This document shows positions 1 through 8,531 of a DNA stretch of 30,902 nucleotides, in pieces. Within the stretch, counting starts at the first letter, position 1. Every line of letters begins with the position of its first letter. Made by a program: the position numbers and the translations under genes. Source of the DNA: an uncultured Roseburia sp. (lineage in GTDB: Bacteria > Bacillota > Clostridia > Lachnospirales > Lachnospiraceae); the NCBI GenBank assembly GCA_947070915.1, contig CAMTDY010000011.1:1-30902 (forward strand), read 5' to 3'. Below the pieces are notes generated by a model. The model did no database searches and was not told the DNA's origin. It worked only from the letters and a program-made list of their open reading frames with translations.

Positions 1-557
1 GCATAAAGATCTCGGCAGGACGCATTGAGCGGGATCTGGAGTACTGTGTATATGCAGAACCGGATTTTATAACGATTGACGGAAGGGGAGGAGCTACCGG
101 GTCCAGCCCGTTTTTCCTCCGGGAGGCAACAAGTGTTCCGACGATCTATGCATTGCACCGTGCCAGAAAATATCTGGATTCGGTGCGCTCGGATATTTCC
201 CTGGTGATCACTGGGGGACTGAGGGTGTCAGCGGATTTTGCCAAGGCGCTTGCCATGGGGGCGGATGCCGTGGCGGTAGCCAGTGCGGGTCTTATCGCTG
301 CTGCCTGCCAGCAGTACCGGATCTGTGGTTCAGGAAACTGTCCGGTGGGCATTGCCACCCAGGATCCTAAGCTCAGGGAACGGATGAAAGTGGAAGCGTC
401 GGCGCAGAGAGTGGCAAATTATCTCAATGTATCGCTGGCGGAATTAAAAACATTTGCCAGGATCACTGGACATGCATCGGTGCATGATCTGAGTGTGGAA
501 GATCTGGTGACGGTGAGCCGGGAGATTTCAGAATATACGGATATCCGGCATGCATAG
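1..557 (+). CDS. Glutamate synthase-like FMN/iron-sulfur protein, C-terminal part
   Basis: The reading frame is open from base 3 and ends at TAG 555-557; the 5' part lies outside the window. The visible ~184 residues match the C-terminal half of the FMN-binding synthase domain of the glutamate synthase large subunit: an ITIDGRGGATGSSP phosphate-binding stretch, VITGGLR and GADAVAVASAGL barrel segments, then a C-x5-C-x4-C cluster motif ending in CPVGIATQDP, the usual [3Fe-4S] site. Family role: 2-oxoglutarate plus glutamine-derived ammonia to glutamate. The protein ends soon after this domain and shows no GltB-type beta-helix region, so it is the short, archaeal-type or 'glutamate synthase-related' form rather than full-length GltB. 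Whether it truly makes glutamate cannot be told from this part. Confidence 0.85.
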   Translation, partial: IKISAGRIERDLEYCVYAEPDFITIDGRGGATGSSPFFLREATSVPTIYALHRARKYLDSVRSDISLVITGGLRVSADFAKALAMGADAVAVASAGLIAAACQQYRICGSGNCPVGIATQDPKLRERMKVEASAQRVANYLNVSLAELKTFARITGHASVHDLSVEDLVTVSREISEYTDIRHA

Positions 558-589
558 CCTGACGGATTTGAATGAAAGGAAATGGAAGA

Positions 590-1843
590 ATGTTGAATCT
601 AAATAAACCACCTATGGGCTGGAACAGCTATGATTATTATGATACGACAGTGACGGAAGACCAGGTAAAGGCAAATGCGGATTATATGGCAAAACACCTC
701 AGATCCCACGGCTGGGAGTATGTGGTGGTGGACATCGAGTGGTATTCCTATGATGCTGGAAGCCAGCGGGACAAACACCAGTATATCCCATTCTGGAAGG
801 TAGAGATGGATGAGTATTCCAGACTCCTTCCCTGCCCCCAGCGTTTTCCCTCTTCTGCCGGAGGACGGGGGTTTGCCCCCCTGGCAGAATATGTACATGG
901 GCTGGGGCTTAAATTTGGCATTCATATCATGAGGGGGATTCCCCGCATTGCAGCCCACAACCATTCTAAGATTCTTGGGACGGAGCGCACAGCAAATGAG
1001 ATTGCCAGCCCCTATTCCATCTGCCCCTGGAATCCGGATATGTATGGGGTGATCCCTGGAGAGGAAGGGGCACAGGAGTATTATGATTCCCTGATGGCGC
1101 TATATACCCAGTGGGGAGTGGATTTTGTAAAATGTGATGACATCTGCCGCGGGGATGCGGAGTCTGCCAGAGAAGAGATCACGATGCTCCATAAAGCCAT
1201 TGAACGTTGCGGCAGGGATATCGTTCTCAGCCTGTCGCCGGGACCGGCATTGTTAGAATGGGCGGAACATTATCATAAAAATGCCAATATGTGGCGGATC
1301 ACCGATGATTTCTGGGATCACTGGGATTCTCTGCGGGACATGTTCGACCGTTGTAGAAACTGGCAGGAGCAGGTCAGGGACGGAGGATATCCGGACTGTG
1401 ATATGCTGCCCCTGGGCTGGCTGGGAAAAGGTTTTGAGGATGAAAGACAGACCAATTTTTCCAGGACGGAGCAGAGAACAATGATGACGCTCTGGTGTAT
1501 GTTCCGTTCACCGCTTATGGTGGGCGCTGAACTTCCTAAACTGGACGACTGGACATTATCCCTGCTGTGCAATGACAAGGTGCTGGGACTGCTGGACGGA
1601 TCGAAAGGGGCCAGGGAGATCTTCCGGGATGAGCAGGTGATCCTATGGCAGTCAGAGAGCACAGAGGATTCCTCCAAGTATTTGGCAATATTTAATATCA
1701 GTGAGGACGAGGTGGCTGTGGCACCGGAGGAATATCTTAGTCATGCATCCGGAACGGCAGAGGATCTCTGGGAAGGAGAGGTGATTTCTCTAAATGTGGA
1801 GAAAGAAATTCCAGCCCACGGCAGTCTCTTATTAAAGCTGTGA
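590..1843 (+). CDS. GH27 alpha-galactosidase-like glycoside hydrolase
   Basis: About 417 residues, no signal peptide, so probably cytoplasmic. The start PPMGWNSYDYYDTTV is the GH27 barrel signature. Two catalytic aspartates are visible: the nucleophile in DFVKCDD (codon 1136-1138) and the acid/base in WRITDDFWD (codons 1304-1309). The C-terminal ~80 residues form a beta-sandwich-like tail. Family role: release of terminal alpha-D-galactose (or alpha-N-acetylgalactosamine) from oligosaccharides or glycans. ATG 590 is preferred because AGGA lies 9 nt upstream; an in-frame ATG at 572 would add six residues (MKGNGR). It follows the glutamate-synthase-like gene by 32 nt in the same direction, but nothing ties them functionally. 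The cysteine after the nucleophile lysine is typical of the family. Exact substrate is not determinable. Confidence 0.88.
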   Translation: MLNLNKPPMGWNSYDYYDTTVTEDQVKANADYMAKHLRSHGWEYVVVDIEWYSYDAGSQRDKHQYIPFWKVEMDEYSRLLPCPQRFPSSAGGRGFAPLAEYVHGLGLKFGIHIMRGIPRIAAHNHSKILGTERTANEIASPYSICPWNPDMYGVIPGEEGAQEYYDSLMALYTQWGVDFVKCDDICRGDAESAREEITMLHKAIERCGRDIVLSLSPGPALLEWAEHYHKNANMWRITDDFWDHWDSLRDMFDRCRNWQEQVRDGGYPDCDMLPLGWLGKGFEDERQTNFSRTEQRTMMTLWCMFRSPLMVGAELPKLDDWTLSLLCNDKVLGLLDGSKGAREIFRDEQVILWQSESTEDSSKYLAIFNISEDEVAVAPEEYLSHASGTAEDLWEGEVISLNVEKEIPAHGSLLLKL

Positions 1844-1920
1844 CCAAGACATTGGAACTGGGACCAGCCTGATGTTCTTAGTCATGAAATTGTTTGCGCT
1901 GCCTGTGGCGGGGAGGATAT

Positions 1921-3684
1921 ATGGAACAGAGATTCAATGAAATGATCGGCTATTATGAAGACGAGATAGAGAGAAAAAATAAAAAAAGTAATATACTGGG
2001 GATCGTAAAACTAGTATTATTTGCAGCACTGGTGTTTACTGGCGTCAGGTTATGTTTCACTTCTAACTTATTTGGGGTGGGCATTGTGGCGGCGGCACAG
2101 CTGGTGCTGTTTGTCTTTGCCCTGATATGGCACAACCGGGTTCTGGAGGAGATTCAGCGGATGAGGGGGCTCAGGGACATAGTACAAAGGGATAAAAAAC
2201 GGTTCCTGGGAGAGTGGCAGGAGGGGGAAGACGATGGAGGAGACCTGGCAGGGGAAGAGCATCCTTATGCCTGGGATCTGGATATCATCGGTAAACGCTC
2301 TTTGTTTCAGTATATAAACTGTACCCACACCTTTCATGGGCGCAGGAAACTGGCGGAAGATCTTCTCTCACCAGAGTATTCCATAGAGGACATCTCCAAA
2401 AGACAGCAGATGATCCATGAGGTCGGTGAGGACTATGAAAGGGCAGCTCACATGGAATACATTTTTTCCCGGATTGATACTGGGGAAGAAATTTCTGCGC
2501 TTTTAGAGCAGCTAAAGGCTCGTGAGCCCTTTTCCGGCAGCAGATGGCTATCTGTACTGGTGAAGGTGATGCAGGGACTGACGATAGCTGCCTGCGTTTA
2601 TCTATTCGGCTTTCGTACAAATACAGGATTTGCCCTGCTGGGGACTCTTCTCCTGATCCAATTCTGCCTGTGGAGGCTGGGAAAATATAGTTATCTGGAA
2701 CAGCTGCGCATAGCTTCCCGGAAGATCATGCCCTATAACCTGGCGATCAGGGAGGTGCTCTCCAGGGAATTTGCCGGAGAGCGGGGAAAGGAACTGCAGG
2801 AGATCCTGGCGGAGGCCCGGAAGGGAATGGATGAACTGGTCCGCATTTCCCGCAATGTGGGCTGGTGTCATAATCTGCTTTCGGATTTTCTGCTGAATAC
2901 CACTTTTCTATGGAGTTATAAAAATGCCTATGATCTGCAGGGATGGAAAGAAGCTTATGGTGAAAAGGCAGAGGCATGGTTTGAGGCACTGGGAGAGATG
3001 GAGTGTTATTTAAGCTTTGCCAGTCTGCTGCGCAGCTGCGACCGGATGTGCGCGCCGGAAGTGAGGGAGGAGAACAAAGGATTTTGCGGGATGAAGCTGG
3101 GGCATCCGCTGCTGCCCAATAAGGGACGGGTGTGCAATGATTTTAAGATGGAGGATGGCATTGTCATCCTTTCCGGCTCTAATATGTCCGGAAAGAGCAC
3201 GTTTATGCGTACCGTAGGCATCAATATGGTCCTTGCCAGGGCTGGGAGCTGGGTGTGCGGGGAAGCTGTGAGTTGCGGCTGTCTCCGGATTATGACTTCT
3301 ATGCGGATCGTGGACCGCACTACGGAGGGAATTTCTACATTTTATTCTGAACTGCTCCGGATCCGCCGGATCATCGATGCGGCGGGGGAAGCAGAACCGG
3401 TATTTTTTCTGATTGATGAGATCTTTCGCGGGACGAATTCTGTGGACCGCAGAAAAGGAGCTGAGGGGGTCATACAGAAACTTTCCCAGCAGGGCTGCTG
3501 CGGCATTATTACGACTCATGATCTTGGGATCTGTGATCAGCAAAAGGAAGCTGAGGGGATAAAAAATTACAGTTTCTGTGAAGAATATCGTGATGGTGAG
3601 ATGTATTTCACCTACACGCTTCAGAAAGGAGTGGCGAAGACGACAAATGGGGAATTCCTGCTGAAAAAGGTGGGAATCCTGTAG
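1921..3684 (+). CDS. Membrane-anchored MutS-family ATPase
   Basis: About 587 residues. Residues ~20-70 hold two hydrophobic segments and residues ~210-255 two more, so the protein is probably membrane-anchored. A central helical region resembles the MutS lever/core. The C-terminal ATPase domain has Walker A GSNMSGKST (residues 419-427) and Walker B VFFLIDEIF (D499-E500), followed by RGTNSVDR and ITTHD, the MutS domain V signatures. There is no mismatch-recognition domain I and no MutS2 Smr domain. Families of this shape occur in Firmicutes and Bacteroidetes and are labelled MutS-related; their role is unknown and a canonical repair function should not be assumed. ATG 1921 is chosen because GGGAGG lies 4 nt upstream; a TTG at 1894 would extend it by nine residues. 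The gap after the GH27 gene is 77 nt. Confidence 0.85.
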   Translation: MEQRFNEMIGYYEDEIERKNKKSNILGIVKLVLFAALVFTGVRLCFTSNLFGVGIVAAAQLVLFVFALIWHNRVLEEIQRMRGLRDIVQRDKKRFLGEWQEGEDDGGDLAGEEHPYAWDLDIIGKRSLFQYINCTHTFHGRRKLAEDLLSPEYSIEDISKRQQMIHEVGEDYERAAHMEYIFSRIDTGEEISALLEQLKAREPFSGSRWLSVLVKVMQGLTIAACVYLFGFRTNTGFALLGTLLLIQFCLWRLGKYSYLEQLRIASRKIMPYNLAIREVLSREFAGERGKELQEILAEARKGMDELVRISRNVGWCHNLLSDFLLNTTFLWSYKNAYDLQGWKEAYGEKAEAWFEALGEMECYLSFASLLRSCDRMCAPEVREENKGFCGMKLGHPLLPNKGRVCNDFKMEDGIVILSGSNMSGKSTFMRTVGINMVLARAGSWVCGEAVSCGCLRIMTSMRIVDRTTEGISTFYSELLRIRRIIDAAGEAEPVFFLIDEIFRGTNSVDRRKGAEGVIQKLSQQGCCGIITTHDLGICDQQKEAEGIKNYSFCEEYRDGEMYFTYTLQKGVAKTTNGEFLLKKVGIL

Positions 3685-3722
3685 GGGAAAGATGTTTTTT
3701 TAGATTTTTTTGTGATTTTCTC

Positions 3723-3751
3723 TTTACATCCATTCCGGGGAGTGATATGAT
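3723..3751 (+). promoter_or_regulatory. Sigma-A promoter of nrdD
   Basis: TTTACA (3723-3728), a 17-nt spacer and TATGAT (3746-3751), about 78 nt before the nrdD start codon. Predicted transcription start is near 3758, inside the first NrdR-like box. Confidence 0.75.
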
Positions 3752-3754
3752 AGA

Positions 3755-3801
3755 ACACAACATCTTGTGTATGAAGATGAAGAAAATACTATATTCAGTT
3801 G
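3755..3801 (+). promoter_or_regulatory. Tandem NrdR-box-like operators upstream of nrdD
   Basis: Box 1, ACACAACATCTTGTGT (3755-3770), closely follows the NrdR consensus (acaCwAtATaTwGtgt). Box 2, ATACTATATTCAGTTG (3786-3801), is weaker: 11 of 16 positions match an idealised box. The two start exactly 31 bp apart, about three helical turns, which is the known tandem spacing for NrdR. Box 1 overlaps the predicted transcription start, a position suited to repression when dATP/ATP-loaded NrdR binds. Confidence 0.78.
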
Positions 3802-3828
3802 TTAAGACGGATTGGAGAAATTGTAATC

Positions 3829-6006
3829 ATGAGTAGGACAAGGGTCATCAAGCGAAACGGGGAAGAGGTAGAGTTTAATCCAGAGAAGATCAGTAATGCG
3901 ATCCAGAAAGCGAATAAAGAGGTGGAAGAACATAAAAGCCTGACGCTGCTTCAGATCGCAGATGTGACAAACCGCGTATCCGATAGGATTGAAAGCGCTT
4001 CCCACGCTGTCAATGTGGAGAATATACAGGATATGGTAGAGGTTGGGATCATGCAGGAGGGCGGTTACGAGATTGCTCAGAAATATGTGCGTTACCGCTA
4101 CCAGCGTGAGATCGCCAGAAAGGCCAATACGACAGACAGCGAGATCCTGTCGCTCATAGAGTGCAATAACGAAGAGGTCAATCAGGAAAACTCCAATAAA
4201 GATGCCAGCATCAATTCCACCCAGCGGGATTATATGGCAGGTCAGGTCAGTAAAGACCTTACGATGCGTCTCCTGCTGCCGAAGGAGATTGTGGACGCCC
4301 ACAAAGAAGGCATCATCCATTTTCACGATTCGGATTATTATGCCCAGAAAGAGCATAACTGTGATCTGATCAATCTGGAGGATATGCTGCAGAATGGAAC
4401 GGTGATCAGCGAGACCCTGATTGAAAAGCCACATTCTTTTTACACAGCATGTAATGTGACCACTCAGATCGTGGCGCAGGTGGCGAGCAACCAGTACGGC
4501 GGACAGTCTTTTTCCCTGGCTCATCTGGCGCCTTTTGTGGACATCAGCCGTAGAAAGCTCAGAAAGGAAGTTCAGGAGGAATTTGCGTCTCTGGGACTCT
4601 CTTCCAGTGATGAGAAACTGGAGGAGATTGTAAAGAAGAGGCTTGCTGACGAGATCAAGCGGGGGATCCAGACGATCCAGTACCAGCTGATCACGTTGAT
4701 GACCTGTAACGGACAAGCGCCTTTTGTCACGATGTTTATGTACCTGGACGAGGTGGAGGGACAGGCCCGCCACGATCTGGCGCTGCTAATTGAAGAGGTA
4801 CTGAGCCAGCGGATCCAGGGAGTAAAAAATGAAAAAGGGGTGTGGATCACACCAGCATTTCCCAAGCTGATTTATGTACTGGATGAGGATAATATGGAAG
4901 AAGATTCTGAGTTCTGGTATCTGACTGAGCTGGCGGCGAAGTGCACGGCAAAACGGATGGTGCCGGATTATATATCTGCCAAGGTGATGCGTCAGCTAAA
5001 GCAGGGGGATGTATATACCTGCATGGGCTGCCGTTCCTTCCTCACAGTAGAGGACGGGCAGAGGAATCCCGATGGAAGCCACAAATATTATGGCCGCTTC
5101 AATCAGGGAGTCGTGACGATAAATCTTGTGGATGTGGCATGTTCTTCCTATGGAGACATGGACAAATTCTGGAAAATACTGGATGAGAGGCTGGAGCTGT
5201 GCCACCGGGCGCTGCGCTGCCGTCATGAACGGCTCAAAGGAACGGTGTCAGATGTGGCTCCAATCCTCTGGCAGCATGGTGCACTGGCAAGGCTAGATAA
5301 GGGAGAGAAGATCGACAAACTGCTGTATGATGGTTATTCCACCATCTCCCTCGGTTATGCGGGACTGTATGAGATGTGTGTGAGGATGACGGGTAAATCC
5401 CACACGGATCCGGAAGCAAGGGATTTTGCCCTGGCGGTGATGAAGCGTCTGAATGACAAGTGCGGGGAATGGAAGGTGCAGGAGCATATCAGTTATTCTG
5501 TATATGGAACACCGATGGAATCTACCACTTATAAGTTTGCCAAATGCCTGCAGAAACGTTTTGGCGTGATCCAGGGTGTAACCGATAAGAATTATATCAC
5601 CAACAGCTATCATATCCATGTGACGGAAGAAATCGATGCTTTTAGCAAGCTCAGTTTTGAATCTGAGTTTCAGAAGCTGTCGCCGGGTGGGGCGATCAGT
5701 TATGTGGAGGTGCCGAATATGCAGGATAATATTCCAGCGGTCCTCTCTGTTATGCGCCATATTTATGAAAATATCATGTATGCGGAACTGAATACTAAGA
5801 GCGATTTCTGTGATGAATGCGGCTACTCCGGTGAAGTGGTGATCAAAGAAGATGATTCCGGCAAGCTTATGTGGCAGTGCCCCAATTGTGGCTGTCATGA
5901 CCAGACGAGGCTTTTTGTGGCGAGGCGTACCTGTGGATATATTGGAACCCAGTTCTGGAACCAGGGACGCACCCAGGAGATCAGAGACCGGGTACTCCAC
6001 CTGTAA
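3829..6006 (+). CDS. nrdD: Anaerobic ribonucleoside-triphosphate reductase (class III)
   Basis: About 725 residues, the normal size. It reduces ribonucleoside triphosphates to dNTPs without oxygen through a glycyl radical. N-terminal ATP-cone (RVIKRNGEEVEFNPEKISNA, residues ~4-90) senses ATP/dATP. The central barrel includes YTCMGCRSFL. The C-terminus has two C-x2-C pairs (CDEC, CPNC) forming the zinc site, then RTCGYIG with the predicted radical glycine at residue 703. ATG 3829 follows TTGGAGA by 11 nt; an upstream in-frame TTG at 3799 lacks such a site and would overlap the second NrdR-like box. No activase gene nrdG follows, since the next gene is thiM on the other strand, so the radical-SAM activase must be encoded elsewhere. 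Likely NrdR-controlled. Confidence 0.97.
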   Translation: MSRTRVIKRNGEEVEFNPEKISNAIQKANKEVEEHKSLTLLQIADVTNRVSDRIESASHAVNVENIQDMVEVGIMQEGGYEIAQKYVRYRYQREIARKANTTDSEILSLIECNNEEVNQENSNKDASINSTQRDYMAGQVSKDLTMRLLLPKEIVDAHKEGIIHFHDSDYYAQKEHNCDLINLEDMLQNGTVISETLIEKPHSFYTACNVTTQIVAQVASNQYGGQSFSLAHLAPFVDISRRKLRKEVQEEFASLGLSSSDEKLEEIVKKRLADEIKRGIQTIQYQLITLMTCNGQAPFVTMFMYLDEVEGQARHDLALLIEEVLSQRIQGVKNEKGVWITPAFPKLIYVLDEDNMEEDSEFWYLTELAAKCTAKRMVPDYISAKVMRQLKQGDVYTCMGCRSFLTVEDGQRNPDGSHKYYGRFNQGVVTINLVDVACSSYGDMDKFWKILDERLELCHRALRCRHERLKGTVSDVAPILWQHGALARLDKGEKIDKLLYDGYSTISLGYAGLYEMCVRMTGKSHTDPEARDFALAVMKRLNDKCGEWKVQEHISYSVYGTPMESTTYKFAKCLQKRFGVIQGVTDKNYITNSYHIHVTEEIDAFSKLSFESEFQKLSPGGAISYVEVPNMQDNIPAVLSVMRHIYENIMYAELNTKSDFCDECGYSGEVVIKEDDSGKLMWQCPNCGCHDQTRLFVARRTCGYIGTQFWNQGRTQEIRDRVLHL

Positions 6007-6802
6007 ACTGTCTGCTGATCTCATCGATGAGATACATTCGGAAGGACATTGTTCCCCCTTCGGCAGCCTGGGTTTTCCGGGCTGCTTTTTCTGCGGCAAG
6101 ATTCATCTGACGAACTGCGGTACAGACCGCACCCCAGTGATCTTCGGGGTTCGCTGCCATACACAGGCAGATGAGTTCGGTGAGCATACAGCCGCTGCCG
6201 GTGATGCGGGCGGAGAGGGGAGAGCCTCCCCGGAGCATCTCACATTTATCCTGGTACACCACCAGATCCTCTTTTCCAGAAACCACGATAAGGGCATCTG
6301 TATGCTGGGATAGACAGTGGGCGTTCTCACGGCAGATCTCCAGATTTTTCTCCTGCATGATCTCTGCTTCCGGGGTATCCACAAAAGATTCGGTGGTGTC
6401 TCCGGGATTCGTGAGGAGATCGGAAAGAGTGCGGATCTCAGAGGCATTGCCCCGGATAGCGGAAAAGTGCAGTTCTGACAAAAGACGCCGACAGGCGTTT
6501 TTCCGGAGAGAGGTGGCGCCGGCAGCCACCGGATCCAGGACGACAGGATGTCCCAGACGGTTGGCCTCCTTCCCCGCTGACAGCATCGCTTCCAGAGAGG
6601 AAACTGCCCCCAGATTCAGTACAAGACCATCACAGTGGGAGGTCATCTCAGAAGCTTCCGCTACATCGGAAGCCATGGTGGCATGCCCACCGGCAGCCAG
6701 AAGGATATTGGCACAGTCGTTGATGGTGATGGTATTTGTTATGGAGTGTATTTTTGGCTCCATATTATTTATATTTTTTATGATCAAATCTTCCCCTATC
6801 AT
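5981..6802 (-). CDS. thiM: Hydroxyethylthiazole kinase
   Basis: 273 residues, the usual ThiM length. It phosphorylates 4-methyl-5-(2-hydroxyethyl)thiazole in thiamine salvage. Ribokinase-like fold signatures are seen in order: SITNTITINDCANILLAAGG near the N-terminus, PVVLDPVAAGAT, RGNASEI, and the active-site loop ITGSGCMLT with its cysteine. The start ATG overlaps the thiW stop in an ATGA arrangement, and GGGAG lies 8 nt upstream inside the end of thiW, so the two are translationally coupled. The 3' end overlaps the end of nrdD by 26 nt, tail to tail. thiD and thiE are not present here, so phosphorylation and coupling of the thiazole must use genes elsewhere. Confidence 0.95.
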   Translation of the reverse strand: MIGEDLIIKNINNMEPKIHSITNTITINDCANILLAAGGHATMASDVAEASEMTSHCDGLVLNLGAVSSLEAMLSAGKEANRLGHPVVLDPVAAGATSLRKNACRRLLSELHFSAIRGNASEIRTLSDLLTNPGDTTESFVDTPEAEIMQEKNLEICRENAHCLSQHTDALIVVSGKEDLVVYQDKCEMLRGGSPLSARITGSGCMLTELICLCMAANPEDHWGAVCTAVRQMNLAAEKAARKTQAAEGGTMSFRMYLIDEISRQFTGGVPGL

Positions 6803-7290
6803 TTTAACATCTCCCGTATTTTCGATAATGAACCGGATCTCTTAAGAAGGACTAGTATGGCATATCCCAGAAACGCCCCCGTGATACAGGCGGGCATAAA
6901 CAGCGGAATATAGTAGAGAGGGGTGGAGAGGGTTACGCCAAAACCATATTTCATGACATAATAACTCAAAAGAGCACTGATCAGTCCGGTGCCGATGATC
7001 TCCCCAGCCACTGCCAGGATCATTTTCTTTGAAAAAATGTAAAAAAGTCCTGATAACAGAGCGCCTATGACGGCTCCGATTATGGCGGTAACAGGCCTGC
7101 CAGTCAAAAGCATCCTCATACACCCGGTGATCAGTGCGGAGACGAATCCATAGACCGGACCGAGGATCACCGCGCAGACCACGTTACAGCAGTGCTGAAA
7201 GGGTACGACAAAAGGAAAAGATACAAAGGTTGACAGGATAAAGCTGATGCAGGACATAAATGCGGTAAAGCAGGATTTTTTCAGATTCAT
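6799..7290 (-). CDS. thiW: ThiW, thiazole-specific substrate-binding component of an ECF transporter
   Basis: 163 residues, strongly hydrophobic, with about five to six membrane segments. The stretch FVVPFQHCCNVVCAVILGP and a following GCMRMLLTGRP loop fit the ThiW family of energy-coupling factor S components, which import the thiazole moiety of thiamine. The ECF ATPases and T component are not nearby and are presumably shared. First gene of the thiW-thiM operon, with a GGAG site at 7299-7302 and a promoter at 7335-7363. The pairing with thiM, which acts on the imported compound, supports the call. Confidence 0.9.
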   Translation of the reverse strand: MNLKKSCFTAFMSCISFILSTFVSFPFVVPFQHCCNVVCAVILGPVYGFVSALITGCMRMLLTGRPVTAIIGAVIGALLSGLFYIFSKKMILAVAGEIIGTGLISALLSYYVMKYGFGVTLSTPLYYIPLFMPACITGAFLGYAILVLLKRSGSLSKIREMLK

Positions 7291-7308
7291 TGGTTATTCT
7301 CCGTTCCG

Positions 7309-7363
7309 ACCAGTTCTGGTTTAGTGTCGAGCTAAGTATAACAGAAAAACCTCCGGGAATCAA
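7309..7363 (-). promoter_or_regulatory. thiW promoter and short palindrome in the leader
   Basis: On the minus strand TTGATT (7358-7363), a 17-nt spacer and TATACT (7335-7340). A perfect 12-bp palindrome, ACCAGTTCTGGT (7309-7320), sits just upstream of the GGAG ribosome binding site and could be an operator or a small hairpin. The leader is only about 40 nt, too short for a TPP riboswitch, and no CTGAGA-type TPP core is seen. Confidence 0.6.
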
Positions 7364-7392
7364 ATCTGAAAAGATGTGGCAGGAAACAACAA

Positions 7393-7421
7393 TTGAGAAC
7401 GAGGGGCAGATGTGGTATACT
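7393..7421 (+). promoter_or_regulatory. Promoter of the restriction-modification cassette
   Basis: TTGAGA (7393-7398), 17-nt spacer, TATACT (7416-7421) with a TGG extension directly upstream of the -10. It is divergent from the thiW promoter about 30 bp away and 85 nt before the first methyltransferase. Confidence 0.65.
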
Positions 7422-7506
7422 TTAATGTAAAAGTAAAGCCGGGAGAATAAGAATGCACCATGCTTGCATGAGGGGTTAAGAAAGAACATAGTAAGAGGTA
7501 ATACAA

Positions 7507-8529
7507 ATGGCTAAAACCACTAAAATCAACAATAGACGGTATCTGGGAAATAAATACCGCCTGCTTCCATTCATCCAGAAAGTGGTGGAATCTGAGTGCG
7601 AAAATGTAAAAACTGTTGTGGATATTTTTGCGGGAACGGGAGCGGTGGCATCTGCATTTCAGGAAAAACAGCTGATCACAAACGATATTTTATACAGTAA
7701 TTATATCTCTAATTACGCCTGGTTTTCTGCCGAGTCCTATCATAAAGATCTGTTGGAAACTATGATCGATGCTTACAATGCTGGGAAAGGAACGGAAGAA
7801 AACTATATGACACAGAATTTTGCAAATACTTATTTTAGTTTGGAGGATTGTTCCAGGATAGGTTTTATCCGGGAAGACATTGAAGACCAATATGAGCAGG
7901 GCAGGATTAATTTCAGGGAACGGGCGATCTTGATCACTTCCTTACTTTATGCCATGGATAAAATAGCCAAAACCTGCGGACATTATGACGCCTACCGGCG
8001 AGGTGTAGAATTCGATGCACATCTTGAACTGTCCCTGCCGGATGTAAGCGAAGTGAATCATCCGGAGAATCAATGTTTTAATGTGGATTCCAATAGTCTT
8101 GCCAGAGAGATATCAGCAGACCTGGTTTACATAGATCCGCCTTATAATTCCAGACAGTACTGTGATGCCTATCATTTGCTGGAAAATGTGGCGCGGTGGG
8201 AAAAGCCTGAGGTGTTTGGTGTTGCCAGGAAGATGGACCGGAGTCACTTAAAGAGCAGGTATTGTACGAAAAGTGCGGCGGAGGCATTTGAAGACCTGAT
8301 TCAAAATCTTGACTGCCGCTATATCCTGCTTTCTTATAATAATATGGCGGCAAAGGGAAATGATCGTTCCAACGCGAAGATTTCAGATGAAGATATTTTT
8401 AGAATATTAAACAATAAAGGGGAAGTAAAAGTATTTTCGGAAAATTATAAAGCTTTTACAACGGGCAAATCAGACATAGCCGACAATCAGGAGCGGTTAT
8501 TTCTTTGCACCTGTGACCAAAGGAAGTAA
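7507..8529 (+). CDS. D12-class DNA N6-adenine methyltransferase (M1)
   Basis: 340 residues. It transfers a methyl group from S-adenosylmethionine to adenine N6 in a specific DNA site. Motifs come in alpha-class (D12) order: motif X RRYLGNKYRLL near residues 10-20, SAM-binding motif I DIFAGTGAV (~38-46), a target-recognition region, and catalytic motif IV DPPYNSRQY beginning at residue 210. It is followed after two bases by a second, different methyltransferase and then by an AlwI-like endonuclease. A pair of adenine methyltransferases is expected when an asymmetric site needs one enzyme per strand. Codon use is more AT-rich than in flanking housekeeping genes, which fits acquisition by transfer. 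The exact site is unknown. Confidence 0.92.
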   Translation: MAKTTKINNRRYLGNKYRLLPFIQKVVESECENVKTVVDIFAGTGAVASAFQEKQLITNDILYSNYISNYAWFSAESYHKDLLETMIDAYNAGKGTEENYMTQNFANTYFSLEDCSRIGFIREDIEDQYEQGRINFRERAILITSLLYAMDKIAKTCGHYDAYRRGVEFDAHLELSLPDVSEVNHPENQCFNVDSNSLAREISADLVYIDPPYNSRQYCDAYHLLENVARWEKPEVFGVARKMDRSHLKSRYCTKSAAEAFEDLIQNLDCRYILLSYNNMAAKGNDRSNAKISDEDIFRILNNKGEVKVFSENYKAFTTGKSDIADNQERLFLCTCDQRK

Positions 8530-8531
8530 GA

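Noticed and set aside
3802..4773. 323-residue minus-strand ORF inside nrdD
   Set aside because: It is the shadow of the strongly conserved nrdD frame; the peptide has no recognisable domain and no ribosome binding site. The same applies to the 268-residue minus ORF at 5293-6099.
7291..7506. TPP riboswitch before thiW
   Set aside because: No CTGAGA or matching second aptamer half on the minus strand, and the predicted promoter leaves too little leader.
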